64,000 bases of DNA from NCBI GenBank assembly GCA_026686845.1, contig JAIVEN010000014.1, positions 28,852,001-28,916,000 of the forward strand, given 5' to 3'. The stretch's first letter is position 1; every line of letters starts with the position of its first letter. Below the pieces are notes generated by a model that ran no database searches, was not told the DNA's origin, and saw only the letters and a program-made list of their open reading frames with translations. The translations under genes were made by a program, and so were the position numbers. The DNA comes from Adenanthera pavonina (taxonomy: Eukaryota > Streptophyta > Magnoliopsida > Fabales > Fabaceae). This document shows positions 10,717 through 24,054 of the stretch, in pieces.

Positions 10717-11423
10717 CAGTGTTACAGTGGAAAAGACCTCAGTCAATCACAGAAATTAGGAGTTTCCTAGGATTAGCTAGTTACTATCGTAGGTTCATCC
10801 AAGGATTTTCACAAATAACCTTGCCTTTAACTAGGCTAACTCAAAAAGGAAACCAATTCCAATGGACCTCTGAGTGTGAAACTAGTTTCCAAACCTTAAA
10901 GGAAAAGTTGACTACCTCTCCAGTTTTAATCCTCCCTGATCCTCAAGGCAAAATTGAGGTATATACAGATGCGTCTAGAAAGGGTTTAGGATGTGTGTTG
11001 ATACAAAATAAAAGAGTTGTAGCTTATGTCTCTAGACAAATCAAACTTCATGAGGAGACTTATCCCATCCATGATTTAGAGTTAGCTAGAGTAGTGTTTG
11101 CATTGAAGATTTGGTGGCACTATTTGTATGGGGCCAACTTTGAAGTATTTAGTGACCATAAGAATCTTAAATATTAAGGACTATGAATTCCAATTTAAGT
11201 ATCACCTTGGGAAGGCAAACGTGGTTGCAGATGCTCTAAGTAGGAAGTCTTTGCAAATATCCCACATGATGGTAGAAGAAGCTAAGATGCTAGAATATTT
11301 TAGAGACTTTAGACTCTCCACGACTATTCAACCCCAAAGTTTGTGGTTAAGTGAATTGAGGATAGAGTATAACCTAAGAACACAGATCATACAAGCTCAA
11401 CAACATGACCAATTTCTTCAAGT
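10717..11423 (+). pseudogene. Chromovirus RT connection and RNase H, truncated by insertion
   Basis: The connection domain reads SITEIRSFLGLASYYRRFI, followed by RNase H with acidic residues in VYTDASRKGLGCVL, HDLELARVVFALK and FSDHKNLKY. A TAA at 11175-11177 and a small deletion precede FKYHLGKANVVADALSRKS, a signature just after RNase H in gypsy polyproteins. The frame is then cut near 11424 by the long LTR insertion. The next coding text of this element is the middle of integrase at 35474, so roughly a hundred residues (zinc-binding region and integrase start) are missing rather than displaced. Confidence 0.88.
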
Positions 11424-12590
11424 TGAGCACAACGGTATAAGTATTGCATAGCCTGGAGATTTAGGCTGAGAGATAGATCAATTTGAAAGTTAATTTGAAT
11501 ACTAAAAAGGAAATAATAAAAAAATTAATTTTTGAGTAAAATTACAAGTGTCTAGAAGAATGGATAACTAGTTTTTGACCTAACTCAAGGGCAAAATGGT
11601 CATTTCCCATATTAGAAGTAAAATGTGAATATTGCATTAAAACCCCAAGGAAACAATGTTGATATCATAAAATGCATAAGTAACTGGGAAAAACTGAGAG
11701 ACATCGTTAAGTGTGAAGAAATGCAAAGAGGTAATTTTTCATATTAAATGAAAAAATGAGAAAATTATATTGTGGCCCCAAGAACTAAAATACTTGTAAT
11801 TTAGTCCCTGAAGGAAGAGATTCACATGGAGAGGAAATGAAAATAAGTTTGGGGAAGATTACAGTTAAGTACCCAAAAGTTTCAAAAATTATAAGTTTAC
11901 CCCAGGTTAAGGGTATTTTTTGAAATATGAAAAATTATAGTCAAAATTAGGCTATTGATGAGCTAAGCCAAGTGGAATACTGATTGAAATTTAATAAAAT
12001 CAGTATGAGTTTATTATGGGCATTTGAAATAGAAGTTAATATTTTACCTGATAAAGGTTATTTTAGACTGCAGAAAAAGGCACTACCAATTCAAGGACAA
12101 TGATTGAACCTTGCTAACATATATTTTGGCCAAAATAATGATTTTAGTCGAAAAGTAATTTTTGGATAATCTTGTATCAATTTAATGACAATGATGATAA
12201 AAGTATTTAATCGGTATAGGTAAATTTAATCGATAAAAGATATTTTGGTTCAATTAATGTGTGAAGAAATTTTTGGCCGAAAATTCCATCAATATGGCGT
12301 GACATGTGCTGTTAGGACAAAGAGGGAACTAAGCCAATTTGATTAATGAAGGGTAGTGTAAGAAATTGACCAAAAAAGTAATCAAGTTGGTTAATTAAGT
12401 ATAAGACATGATTAGCAAAGTAATTAAACAAGTCAATCTCAATTCTCTCCTCCTTCCATGCAAATAGGAGCTGGCCAAAAGTGAGAATGCATTATCTAAT
12501 GAATTGAATACTTCTTTAAGAAGTATTTAAAAAAAAAAAGAGGAAAATGACAAGAAGTGATTGGTTGGTATTTATGACTATTATTCTTTA

Positions 12591-15500
12591 TGTAATATCC
12601 CTATTTTTATGGGATATTATAAAATGAATAAAAGATGAGAAACGAAGTGAGACGAAAAGGCTGTATATAATCGGGCTTTAGAATGAATTAATTTCTTATC
12701 TAATTTTCAGAAAAAGTTATGTATGGTCCTTCATTGGAATTAATTTTTCCATAAGGTCCTTAACAGAAATTAATTCCAGAACCCCGGAAAATATGCAATA
12801 TACCACTTGAATGAAAGCTCGCTCCGAGCTGAGCGTAATGGTATAAGTATTGCATACCCGGGAGGTCTAGGTTGAGAGATAGACCAATTTGAAAGTTAAA
12901 GTGAATAGGAAAAAGGAAATAATAAAAATTGATCTTTGGGTGAAATTACAAGAAAGTGCCCGAAAGAATGGATAATTATATTTTTAACCCGCCTTAAGGG
13001 CAAAATGGTCCTTTCCCATATTAGAAGAAAAATATGAATATTGCATTTAAATAGCAAGGAATAAATTTTGATATCATAAAATGCATAAAGAATTAGAAAA
13101 AATGGAGAGACACCATTAAGCGTGAAGAAGGACAAAGAGGTTATTTTTTTCAGTTAGATGAAAAAATAAGAAATTATATTTTTGCTCCCAAAGAAATATG
13201 AAAATGACATCCATGTCCTGAAAGGAAAAAAAATTACGCGGAATGAGTATTAGAAATGTCTTGGGGAAAATTACACCTAAACACCCGAAAGTTCTAAAAA
13301 ATATAAATTAACCTTGGGTCAAGGGCATTTTTATAAATATGAAAAATTATGGTCAAAATGAAGCTCTCAATGAATTAGACCCAATGAAATATAGTATGGA
13401 ATTTATTAAGGTCAAAATAACATTTATTGGGTGATTAGGATTTAACATCAATATTTTACCCGAAAAAAGTCAGTTTAGACTGTAGGAAAAGGCAGTATTG
13501 ATCCAAGGACAATGATTGGATCTTAATGAAATATATTTTGGGTCTAGATAATGATTTTGGACCAAAAGTAATTATTGGATAATCCTGTACCAATTTAATG
13601 ACAATTTTGATCAAAATACTTAATCGGTACGGGTAAATTTAATCGGTTAAGGGTATTTTGGTCCATAAAAATTATTGAAGTAAATTTTGGCCAAAAATGA
13701 GCTCAAGACACGTATGAAGTGAAGAAGGGATACCAAGGAAATTTTGACAAAAGCTTTATTTGCCAAAAGTAGCTCAAGTCAAACATAAAGTTACTTTATG
13801 ACTTATTAACATATAATTACCTTGGTTAAGCCCTTAATACATCATCTTCTTGCCTCATACGTGTCTGAACCAGCAGCTGAAAGGGAGAAGGAGTCATGGA
13901 AACAAGGAGGAAAGAAGACCAAGTAAGAAGCAAAGTTTGACTCTCAAACTTTCAAGGTAGGTTTCTATGGTTGCTATCTTGCTTATACTTGAGTTTGGAG
14001 AAGTTTTATGGATTATTTCTCTCCATTTTCCCTCTGAAATTTTCTGCCTAGAGAGAGAGTAGAGAGAGAAAATGGAGTCATGAAGAAACTAAACCATAGA
14101 AATGCTTAGAAATGCTTCAAGATGGAAGAATATGGCATTTGATTGCAAATTAATCGGGTAGATATTTTTCTACAAATTTATGAAATTTTTTGCCTATTTA
14201 GGGTTTGAAAATGAAAGAGAATTTCATGATTTTGACCCCAAAAATGGATTCTTTGGATCCAAAATAGGTAGATACAAGTATGTTGTACAAGAAAAGCTCA
14301 AGGGAAAACAAAATGGAATTTTTAGTTCAATATGCCACTTTGTGACTGAGCTTAATGAATTAGTGGCTCATGGTATCATTTTATGATGTAATAGGGTTTC
14401 AAGATGTGTTTTAAGATCAATGGAAGTGCCCACAAAGTTTGGAGATCATTGGAAAGCAAGAAGGTAGTTATTTTCCTTGTTGTGCTTAATGTTGTCATAC
14501 TTTGTTTCCATGATAATATGACTATGCCATATAATTGTTTGAATGCTTTATGATGTATTTTCATTGTTGGCTGAATGTTTGAAGGGTTTTATGACCCTAG
14601 GATGTCCATTTTATAAAGTGTTACCATGCCAAAATTTTTATGCAATTGTATGGCATAATATGAAGTTATGATTTTCATTGATGATTTTATGAAATGATAT
14701 GATGATATGAATGCATAATTGGATATAACTACTGAGATTCTTTGAATCTCACCCTTCCAAATGATCATTATGTTTAGGCCCAAGCTATGGTAAGAAGGGG
14801 TCAAGAGTGCCAAGGAGAAAGAAGAAAGAGGATGAAGCATAATGTTGTTTTCAAGTTATGATCTAGTTGTTTGAAATGATATGTAAAGTTATGAGCATGT
14901 TACTAAATATGTATCTCCATGCTTTTATGATCACTAAAGCATTATGAAATGTTATGTATGAGTTTAGTACAATGAATGATGATGTATATGTCTATGGAGC
15001 ATACTTTGTAAAGTAATGATTGGAAATGCTCAAGTAGAACACTTTGAGGATAATGTAGATATTGTATATGCAAGACAGGGCAGATAGGTTAAGTAATATA
15101 TATTCTCTTAAAGTACACAAGTATATCTTTAAAATGGTCTAAAGATCACTCCATTTGGAGATGTGTATAAATTATAGTGATTTTTCAAAGTTAGGGTTCA
15201 GAACAGAGAAAGATTGGGGAAAACTGGAAACTGAAAGTTAGGTATTGGAAAAATAAAAAGATGATATAAATCTTGCAGATCTCCAAAAATTCAATGGTTT
15301 ATATCTATGAAAATGTATATGTTTTGAGTTTCATATGCCACTGATTTGGAGGTAATTGGAGCTATGTGATAGGAGATATGGAGGTTTTCCCAAAACTGTT
15401 CCAGCAAAAGTGGAATTCTGACCCTTTATGATTTAAGTTAACACCCTGCCCTGTCCAAGTTGATTAAATGTACAATAAAAATATTTCTAAAAATTATACT

Positions 15501-15917
15501 CATAGGGATTTCCAATGACATAAAGAATGTTTGATTTGGCTCATGGTAGAGTGAGATATGAATTTTTAAATATAAGGCAAAAATCCTGGGGAAGAGAAAA
15601 TGACCAAATATACAGTAAATTTTTGAGGAATAAAATGTATAAATTGGTCAAGTAAATACTCAGTTTTATATTTTTCCATGTAAATAAGGTTTTTATCTAT
15701 GGTTAGAGACTTGAATCACTATGAAATGATTTTTCTAAAATTAGTTATGAATTTTCAAAGTTCAGTCGGTAAAGTGGAAACTACCATATGAACAGTAACC
15801 GAAAATTTTGAAAATTCTGATTTTCATTCTTATGTGATTCAAGTTTAGAATCAAGTATAATTAGACTTAAAAGGAGTCCAATACATGGAAAATGAGTCTA
15901 AAAGTAAGGTGTTACAC
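12591..15917 (+). mobile_element. Solo LTR, family T, 3,327 bp, target duplication CTTTA
   Basis: It starts TGTAATATCC and ends AAAGTAAGGTGTTACA. The 5-bp duplication CTTTA is perfect at 12586-12590 and 15918-15922. It sits inside another copy of the same family and carries the full set of family landmarks: TATAAGTATTGCATA, a purine-rich AGAGAGAGAG stretch near 14050, AAGGTAGTTA at 14461 and the hairpin at 14734-14750. It contains no protein-coding frame of note. Because internal sequence and a second LTR are lacking, it most likely arose by LTR-LTR recombination. Confidence 0.92.
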
Positions 15918-16712
15918 TTTACACCCTTCTCATTTGGTTGACAAATGAACTTGAGAAAGAGAGAGAGAGAAAGGTCTGAAATAGAAGCAAGAAAGGAGAG
16001 GAAGAGCTCAAAATTTCAAAGACAAGAAGGAAAGGATCAAGACACAATTGCCAGGGTAAGTTCCTATGGTCTCTAACTTGTGTTTGCAAGTATTTAAAAG
16101 TAGTTTAATGGAGTTATCCTCTTCCTCCATGCTTCCATGTGTTCAGCCATGGCAAACCTTAGAAAGAGAAAGTGAGCTATGGAAAAATAAAACCATGAAA
16201 AAGCTTAGAATAGAAGAGATATGCATGAAAGTACAAGTGGTTTGAAGTTTTATTGAGTAAATATTTTTCTTCATTTTTGGGTGAATTTTAGCCAGTTAGG
16301 GTTTGTTCATTAAGATGGAATTTCAAACTTTTGACCCCAAAAATGGATTATTTGGGTCCAAATTATGCAAGAACAATGATGTTGTACAAAGAAAAACCAA
16401 GGGAAAACATGGAATTTTTAGTTCAAGTATGACACTTTATGAATGAGCTTAATGAATTAGTGGCTCATGGCATTATTTTATGATGTTATAGGGTTCCAAG
16501 AAGTGTTTTAAGATCAATGAAAGTGTCCATAATGTTTACAGATCATTGGAAAGTAAAAAGGTAGTTAATTTCCTTATTATGCCAAATGTTATCATGCTTT
16601 ATTTTCATACTATTATCACGATGCCATATATTTGTTTAGATGATTATTGACGGTTGTGCATTGATTGACTGGTTGTTTGAAGGGTTTTTGCAACCCTTGG
16701 ATGGCCATTTTA

Positions 16713-19229
16713 TGTCACACCTCATATTTAGATTTATTTCTCATGTATTAAACTCCATTTAGGTCCATTAATGTATGATTAGAGACTTGATTATATAAAA
16801 CAACTTAAACCAATTAATTTCACTTTCGGGTACTATTCCTTTGGTTAATTTCATTCTACCCAACGAATTTTGAAAATTCATAACTTAATCAAGAAAAATC
16901 ATATTGATATGGTTTAAGTCTCTAAACATATCTTAAAAGATTATATATATATATATAATATTGAACAGGAGAAATAATTGACCAATATGTACAGTAAATT
17001 TATATAATTTTCACTGTAGCAATGGTTATTTTAGAAAATTTCTGATTCTGACCATAACTTTGAAAAATTACCATTAATCATACACAACTCCAAATTGAGT
17101 GATCTTTATGTCTATGGAAAGCTACACATGTCTAGTTTTTAAAAATACAAAACAATCAAATATTAAATATATCAAGGTCTATACAGTACATCAAATTGCC
17201 AACAGTGCTAAGAAAGGTCTCTTGCATTCTTCCAACTTTTCAATATACACACTAAAATATACATACATAACCATAACTTGCCTTTATCCTACATGATACT
17301 CCATCATAAACCTAGAGGAACATATCAACATGAAAACACAGCCTGATCATGTCCCATAAGATTTTACATAACATCTCATATAATAGTATTAATCTAAGTA
17401 TCATTATCTTGAACATTAACTTGCTTCTCCTTGCCTTTCCTTTCTTAGGCAATCTTGCCATAACTTGAACCTAAAATTTGTTAGACATTTGGAAAGGGGT
17501 GAGATTCAAATAATCTCAATAGCAACCACCATCATGCACACATATTATCATATATATTGCAAGTATTCATCTAAAAACACATCAAGCATGTAATCAAATC
17601 ATTTTGGCACAACTATTTTATAAAAATTTGGGCAGCACTTCCTCTTGTATTTGGACATATCCAGGGTCACATTACCCTTCAAACAATCCAACCAACCATG
17701 CCAAATCATCACAAGATAACGTTTTAAATATTAAACACATCATTCAAGCCAAGCAACATCAATGACAATACATAGCCATACATAGGTGAGTTAACTACCT
17801 TTTTACTTTCCAATGGTCTCCAAACTTTGCAAACCCTTTCCTTGATCTTCTAACACTCTTTTGGATCCTATAGCATAATAAAATCATGCCATTAACTACT
17901 GATTTCATAACCTTTTTCAATTGGTATGCTTACTAATCCTAAAATTCCAAATTAATTTCCTTTGGTTGTACAACATACTTATTCCTACCATTTTTAGGGT
18001 CAAAATAATGAAATTCTCTTCTTATATTGAACTCTAATTAGGCAGAAAATTACCATAAATTATAAAAAAATAACTACCTGATTAATTTGCAATCTAATGG
18101 CATATTCTTGCATCTTATGGCATATACATCCCTTTTTATGATTTGGTTTATTCATAACTCCATTTTCTCTCTCTATTTTCTCTCTCTAGACATCCATAAC
18201 AGTGGGAAAAGAAGAAAGAATAAGCCATGAAATCTCCTAAAACCACTTAGGGTCACAAGAGAATAGTCATCAGAAGTTAGCTTGAGGTTTTGAGCAAAAA
18301 CATTTGTCTTTTTCTTCTTCCTTTTTCCTCTAGCTTTTCACAAGTTCAAGCTCTCCTCTCACTCTGTTTCAGACATGCTGGAGTTGGAGAAAGTGAAGGT
18401 TTAATGATTTAACTTAAGTGGTTAAGGAAATAAGCAATAAAACTTGCTTTAGTTACTTTAATTACTAACTTTAGTTACTTTATGTAATAAAAGCTTTCCA
18501 ATTATTCCTTCCTTATCCCATTTGAATTCTAGACATGATTCACTCCCCTTTTTGGCCAAAAATAGCTTCAATAATTTATATGGACTAAAATACCATTTAC
18601 CGATTAAATTTACTCGTACTAATTGAGTATTTTTGCCAAAATTGTCACTAAATTGGTAGAGGATTATCCAATAATTAATTTTGGTCCAAAATCATTATCT
18701 TGACCTAAAATATATTTTATCAAGACCCACTAATTTTTCTTGAATTAATATTGTCTCCTCCTGTAGTACAAACTAACTTTTATTGGGTAAAATATCAATA
18801 TTAAATCCTAATTACCCAATAAATATTATTTTGATCTTGATAAATTCTATATTATATTCCATTGGACTTAGCTTATTGAGAGCTTTATTTTGACTATAAT
18901 TTTTCATACTTACAAAAATGTCCTTGACCCGAACTAATTTACAATTATTAAAACTTACAGGTTATTAGGTGTAATTTTTTCCAAAATTTATAAACTTTTA
19001 ATCAATTTCCCCTGCGTCCACAGCATTCCATTTTTTTCTTTTTTTTATTCTTTTTCTTTCTTTTTTTTCTCTAGGGAAAAATCATCAATTTCTTCTCTTT
19101 CTTCAAATCATGATAATTGACCTCTTTATCCTATTTCATGCCAAACGATATATATCTATTTTTACAAATTTCTTATATATTTTAAAATATTGAGCCTTGA
19201 ACATCTAGAAAAAATTTCAGGATATTATA
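16713..19229 (-). mobile_element. Solo LTR, family T relative, reverse orientation, target duplication TTTTA
   Basis: On the plus strand it begins TGTCACACCTCATATTTAGA and ends CAGGATATTATA. Its reverse complement starts TATAATATCCTG and ends in GGTGTGACA, matching the family T ends. The first bases are TA rather than TG, a single G-to-A change. The duplication TTTTA is perfect at 16708-16712 and 19230-19234. The hairpin (17501-17517) and the AAGGTAGTTA motif (17792-17801, inverted) are present. A short TA microsatellite lies at 16942-16957. Its 2,517 bp are shorter than its relatives, so it has internal deletions. Confidence 0.9.
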
Positions 19230-19307
19230 TTTTACAAAGTATTACCATGCTAAAAGTTTTATGAAATGTTATGGCATAAATTATTCGTATGATTTCAATG
19301 ATAGTCC

Positions 19308-19610
19308 CACTACGCCAAAAATGGGAATAGTTGGCGTTTATTTTTTACCTTTATTGGTGTTTTGAAAACGTCATCTAATAATGTGCTGATGAAAAGCGTA
19401 CAAAAATGTTAGCGTTTAAAAAATGCCAACTAAAGTCTTCCATGCCAACTAACGTGAAGACCTTAGTTGCGTTTCACTGTGAAACCCCAACTAAAGTAAG
19501 CCTTTAGTTGGTGTTTCATAGTGAAATGCCAACTTTTTCCATTTTTTAAATAATTTGGTTGGCCTTTCCCTTGAAACGCCAATGAAGTATTTTTTTTTTA
19601 AATATTATTA
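19308..19610. repeat. Left subterminal repeats of the 14.9-kb CACTA element
   Basis: After the terminal CACTACGCCAAAAATGG come repeated, alternating versions of TTGGCGTTT, AAATGCCAACTAA and GTTTCATAGTGAAA. These are the putative transposase-binding subterminal motifs and mirror the set at the right end. Confidence 0.8.
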
Positions 19611-20371
19611 CTTCTCTTTAAATCTATACTTACAACCTGTAGCAAACATACATGTATATATTTTCTTTTCAATCAGTATGTCCCAGCAGAATCATCAACA
19701 ACTAAGACAGTTTATAATATATGTCTAGCAAGCATACAACATGTATTTTCTTCCCAATCAGTATGTCCAGTAGCATCATCAACAACTATGATAGTTTCTT
19801 ATATTTTCAACAAAACTAAGACAACTTTTTTGAACAACCAAGATATAAACTATACTTACAAAACTATACTCAAGTATTAACCAACAATAACAACAAAAAC
19901 AATGTGTCCAAAACCAAGAAGAATAACATGTCCAAAAACTACCAACAACAATAGCATGTCCAAAACTACAAAGAATACGTCCAAAACTACAAAGTCTACC
20001 TTAGTTTACTAACAAGTTAGCATATAAGTATGTCCACCAAAATTATCACCTTCTCTTGTTGTTCTGTCACTACTACCTTATCTTTTGATTCTTCACCTTT
20101 TCCTTTCAACATCCACATCTACACCATATAAGCAATGTTATATTGACATTATCTAGATTAATTTTTTCACAAAGTTAATCATAATAAAAACATGTTAAAT
20201 TTACCTCTGTATTCATAAGCACTTATCAATTAAAACACGTTAAAATTGCTCAATTTGTGTATCGAAGTATTTGGAATAAGAGATATTAGGGAAGTACTAT
20301 ATATTAAAATATTTTACATAAGTGAAATTGGCAAAATTTTATAAGCATTAATGTAAATATGAAATTACATA
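19611..20371. other. Non-coding stretch between subterminal repeats and the Ulp1 gene
   Basis: AT-rich sequence with the loose repeats TGTCCAAAAC and CCAACAACAA around 19900-19990. The last exons and 3' UTR of the Ulp1-like gene may lie here, but I could not define them. Confidence 0.4.
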
Positions 20372-21430
20372 CGGTGTTTGGGATTATGCTATGACCATGT
20401 GTGATAATATCCTTCATGAATAACATCATATAGTATCCACAATCATTATCCTTTGGTTGTTTTGGACACTAAAGAGAAAAATTATATTAATTGTACAATA
20501 AAGAAATGTTAATCTCAACAATTGTTGATTGAATACAAATTTATATATACCCGTATCTTCTTCCATTTATATAACAAGGAAGCTAAGGGTTTTGCCATTT
20601 TGCCCTTATGATTATCTCTACACCCCCGAGCTGCTTGAAATATTGACACAACACTGTTTAACCATAAAATATAAAAAAGCTTAGATTGAGCAAAACCTAA
20701 CTTGAATTATTACATATAAGTGTAAAACATTAAATACATCAAAAATAAATATATTATTCTTACTTATTAATGATCGCCATCATTTGTTTGTGAAGTTCAG
20801 GATCATGATTCAAAGGATCCAAAAAATAGATAGTCAGCTCCAATGGATTGATTGCAATTAACATCCAGTGTCCGCTATGAAAAAAAATAACCAGTGTCAT
20901 TAGCAAATTATAATTAAGCAGATGACGTCAAATACATGAAAATTTGAAAGTTTACTTACACATTATTATACGGAACCAAGAATAAGACATCTTTGTTAGC
21001 CCTTGTAGTGAATGCATCTACAATTAGCTGCTGTTGTTCACTAATCTTTTTGTCCGGCAATTTGGTAACAATAGCAGCTACCTCTTCAGAATGGTTGAAT
21101 ATAAATTTCTTTGTAAGATTACAAGGCACCAACAATGTCTCGTAGAGGTATCTTGAATAGAAACAAAATAAAAAAGAAACATAGGTTAATATGAAGGCCT
21201 AAAGTGAAAAAAATTAAAACAAATAGATTAATATCAAGTACCTTATGTACAAGCTAACATTCGCAACCTCGATTCACTTATGATGGATGATGTAATCAAC
21301 AATTTCAGCATTGATACTTTCAAATACTACCTTAGTATAAATGTTTTTGTCAAATTTCACATGTTTGTCTACTTTGCCCTTAAGCGAATGTGGTAGAAAT
21401 TGACAATCATCCTTCAAAAAGTGTCTGGAA
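20372..21430 (-). pseudogene. Ulp1-type (C48) cysteine protease gene inside the CACTA element
   Basis: Several minus-strand exons can be read. One at about 21430-21242 has an in-frame TGA. One at about 21155-20960 includes LFLVPYNNV. One at 20874-20764 reads GHWMLIAINPLELTIYFLDP. One at about 20472-20374 reads CPKQPKDNDCGYYMMLFMKD. These carry the complete Ulp1 catalytic set: His in GHW, Asp 17 residues later in FLDP, Gln six residues before the nucleophilic Cys, and that Cys in DCGYY. Ulp1-family enzymes process or remove SUMO in the nucleus, and plant transposons often carry relatives whose role in transposition is unknown. The stop codon and unclear ends mark it as decayed. The family call is firm; activity is unlikely. 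Confidence 0.8.
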
Positions 21431-22439
21431 TCATATGCTTGGGCGTTGCATGAGTGGTGGACCTACTGATTCCTTTGATTGTCCTGACCCTAGGACATTA
21501 CTCTTCCCCTTCAACTAAGCAACAAAGTGGGAAATTTTAAGATTAACCACCTTAATCTGATTTCAAAAGTTAGGGTGAAGAAAGAGAAGAGAGTCACTTG
21601 GGAGGAATGCATATGATTTCACAAGGCTCACACTATCATTTTTCAAAATCTTGTTTATCACATATTCCAATGGTAATCATATTATGAAATTTCACATAAT
21701 GATCATACACAAAAACCATCGTATATATTTATAAGTCCTCTAAACATAACCTTAGTATCTAGTAGCTCGTTTAATACATCTAGTATCACATCAAAACTAA
21801 AGATACATGTTAACAAACAGATAGCATACATCTAGTTTGTCTTTCAAAATGTACACTTGAGCTAAAAGCATAAAACAACCATTGCATGAAACAACTATGA
21901 CTTTTCTTTTGGTTATATAATTAACAACCTCTTAAGTCTTATAATTTCCATATACATATAGTTAACAGAAAATCCACCCAAATTAGCCCTTAATCATTAA
22001 CACAACTACAAGAATTTCTAAATACTTGGGAGGCAAACATTAGAAAGAGTACAGCACAGAACGTGATACAAAAAGTCTAACACACAATCAACTAACATAC
22101 CTTTACTAATGGAGTAGCAGTGATGGGGTAGGCTAGCCATGCTATGAAGCTGCCCAATGCCATTCCTGTTATTCCATGTCCCCCACAAGAACAGGTAACC
22201 TAGCACCCTCCTTCCTAACTATCACAATCTACACTTTTAGATGGTTCGTAAGTACGGGTGCATTGTGAAGCATCTCTTCAAGGCTATTATGCACATACCC
22301 CTCTACAACCATGCACCGATTAGCTATATCTAACCATAACTGGCAATATGATTGACCCTGTTCCAATGAATGCATTAGCAATCAACCATTTATTAAGGGT
22401 AAAAAAATTATCTATGAGCTTATTAATAAGAGCAATTAC
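21431..22439. other. Spacer between Ulp1 and Transposase_24 genes
   Basis: About 1 kb with no recognised domain. It may hold introns or the N-terminal part of the Ulp1-like gene. I see no clean exon. Confidence 0.4.
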
Positions 22440-23897
22440 CTGAGGGAGTTCCTGAGGGTAATAGTACAACTATCTTTGGCACTAGCCATTGCTGGTGGTG
22501 TCCCTTGCGTTGATTGCATTTGAAGCACCATGTTTGTCAATTCAGCTAATCGAAGCTGCATTTGAGATTGAGTTTGATGTTGTTCCTCAACAATAGCCTC
22601 CAATTGGGCAACCTTTGCAGCGTTTGATGATGGTCGAGGCCTAAAAAAGGCTTTGTGTGTCACACCAAACCCTGTGCCCCTAACACAACCAGGATACTTA
22701 GGGACCCCCAGTGCCTTACCAAGTATATCTTGCCCAATGCTTTCCACCTCACTAGCTTCAAGCATGGAATTAGAGATTTCATTTTATGGAAGAAAGAGAA
22801 ACAAAATAAAAATATTTGCAACTAATTAATAAGTTTTTTAAAAAAATTTGTAAATAAAATATATAACACAATGATACTAACTATTGGCTCAGTAACTTTC
22901 TGAATGTTTTCATTGTCAATTATCCCATCCTTGTTCTTGCGGGATTCTATCCATAGCTCATGGCGTTCTATTGCCCTCCCTTCTGACCCTTCCTTTGATT
23001 GCTATGTATGATCACAAATAAGCAAATGTGTAAGTATTTGAACAGAAGTGTCATTCATAGAAATAAGCTGTGAAAGCACGTACCATCTTTTCCTCTATAC
23101 AGTGGTATTCTTGACGACCCCTTCTATAAGGGTATTGCTACTTCTTGGCTCTGTCACAATTGACTTGGCTTAATTTCTGTAAAGTACCCAAATTAGCTTT
23201 AGTCTAACCAAAACTAACATAAGGTACATATGATTAGGTTTAGTCTAACAAAAATCTTACAAAGAGATTATAATGAAGAACAACACTGAGAGAAATGGTT
23301 TACCTGAAAAGACTCTTCATGATGCCTCGCAACAAAAGCATCCTAGTGTTCCTGTGTAATGTATAACCTAAACAATCGAGGTGGATGACCAAGGAAGTTG
23401 CCTGCTTTATCTCCCAGGAAGAATCTAGTGAGAATGGACAGGAAATTTTGAATTTTTACTCCAGCCTTAATATATATGTGATGCCTGTGACTATTATTTA
23501 TGTTAAAGGCAGACTGCAACATGCATTATTGAAAAGAATTATTACCTCTATATATATACACACATTATAATCAAATGACATACTATATTATTACCTCTAT
23601 ATCTTTGAAAATGATATTCTTCACAGAATTAGGGACTTTCCTCCAATCCTTGTGAGGATGACAGATTGGAACCTTGAACTTCGTAGTAACCCCAATGTAG
23701 CTGCTCAATTTTTGACCACCCTTTCATATTGGATTGCCTTTGCGATTCCACTCTACGTGAATCTTCTGACGAGTATTTTGGGCGCATATCACCTCTTTTA
23801 AAATAGTCAAGCCACGACGGTGTTTGATATATTTCTCTAACTCTTCTTGACCATGATCACCACCACAATCATCATTGTGATTAGAAGGGGATGCCAT
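22440..23897 (-). pseudogene. Transposase_24 (Ptta/En/Spm) family gene, decayed
   Basis: Five minus-strand exons are readable. Exon 1 (23897-23595) starts MASPSNHNDDCGGDHGQEEL and contains a TGA. Exon 2 (23351-23304) is 16 codons, with TAG where Trp is expected. Exon 3 lies at about 23176-23085 and has a TAG. Exon 4 is at about 23002-22886. Exon 5, at about 22763-22440, encodes KYPGCVRGTGFGVTHK and a coiled coil (VAQLEAIVEEQHQTQSQMQL). Exon order and motifs parallel the intact gene at 234-2944. The role would be binding of subterminal repeats, by analogy. Stops in at least three exons make this copy non-functional. Confidence 0.8.
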
Positions 23898-24054
23898 TTA
23901 CCTATAATAAAATTCCAACAAACATGTATAATATGAAAGATAGAAAAAGAATTTAAAGCAAATATAAAACATACAAAAAATAAAATAAAACATCACAAAA
24001 TTATACATGTCGAAGGAAATAAAATTCAAACTACTGTAAACAATAAAATAAAAT

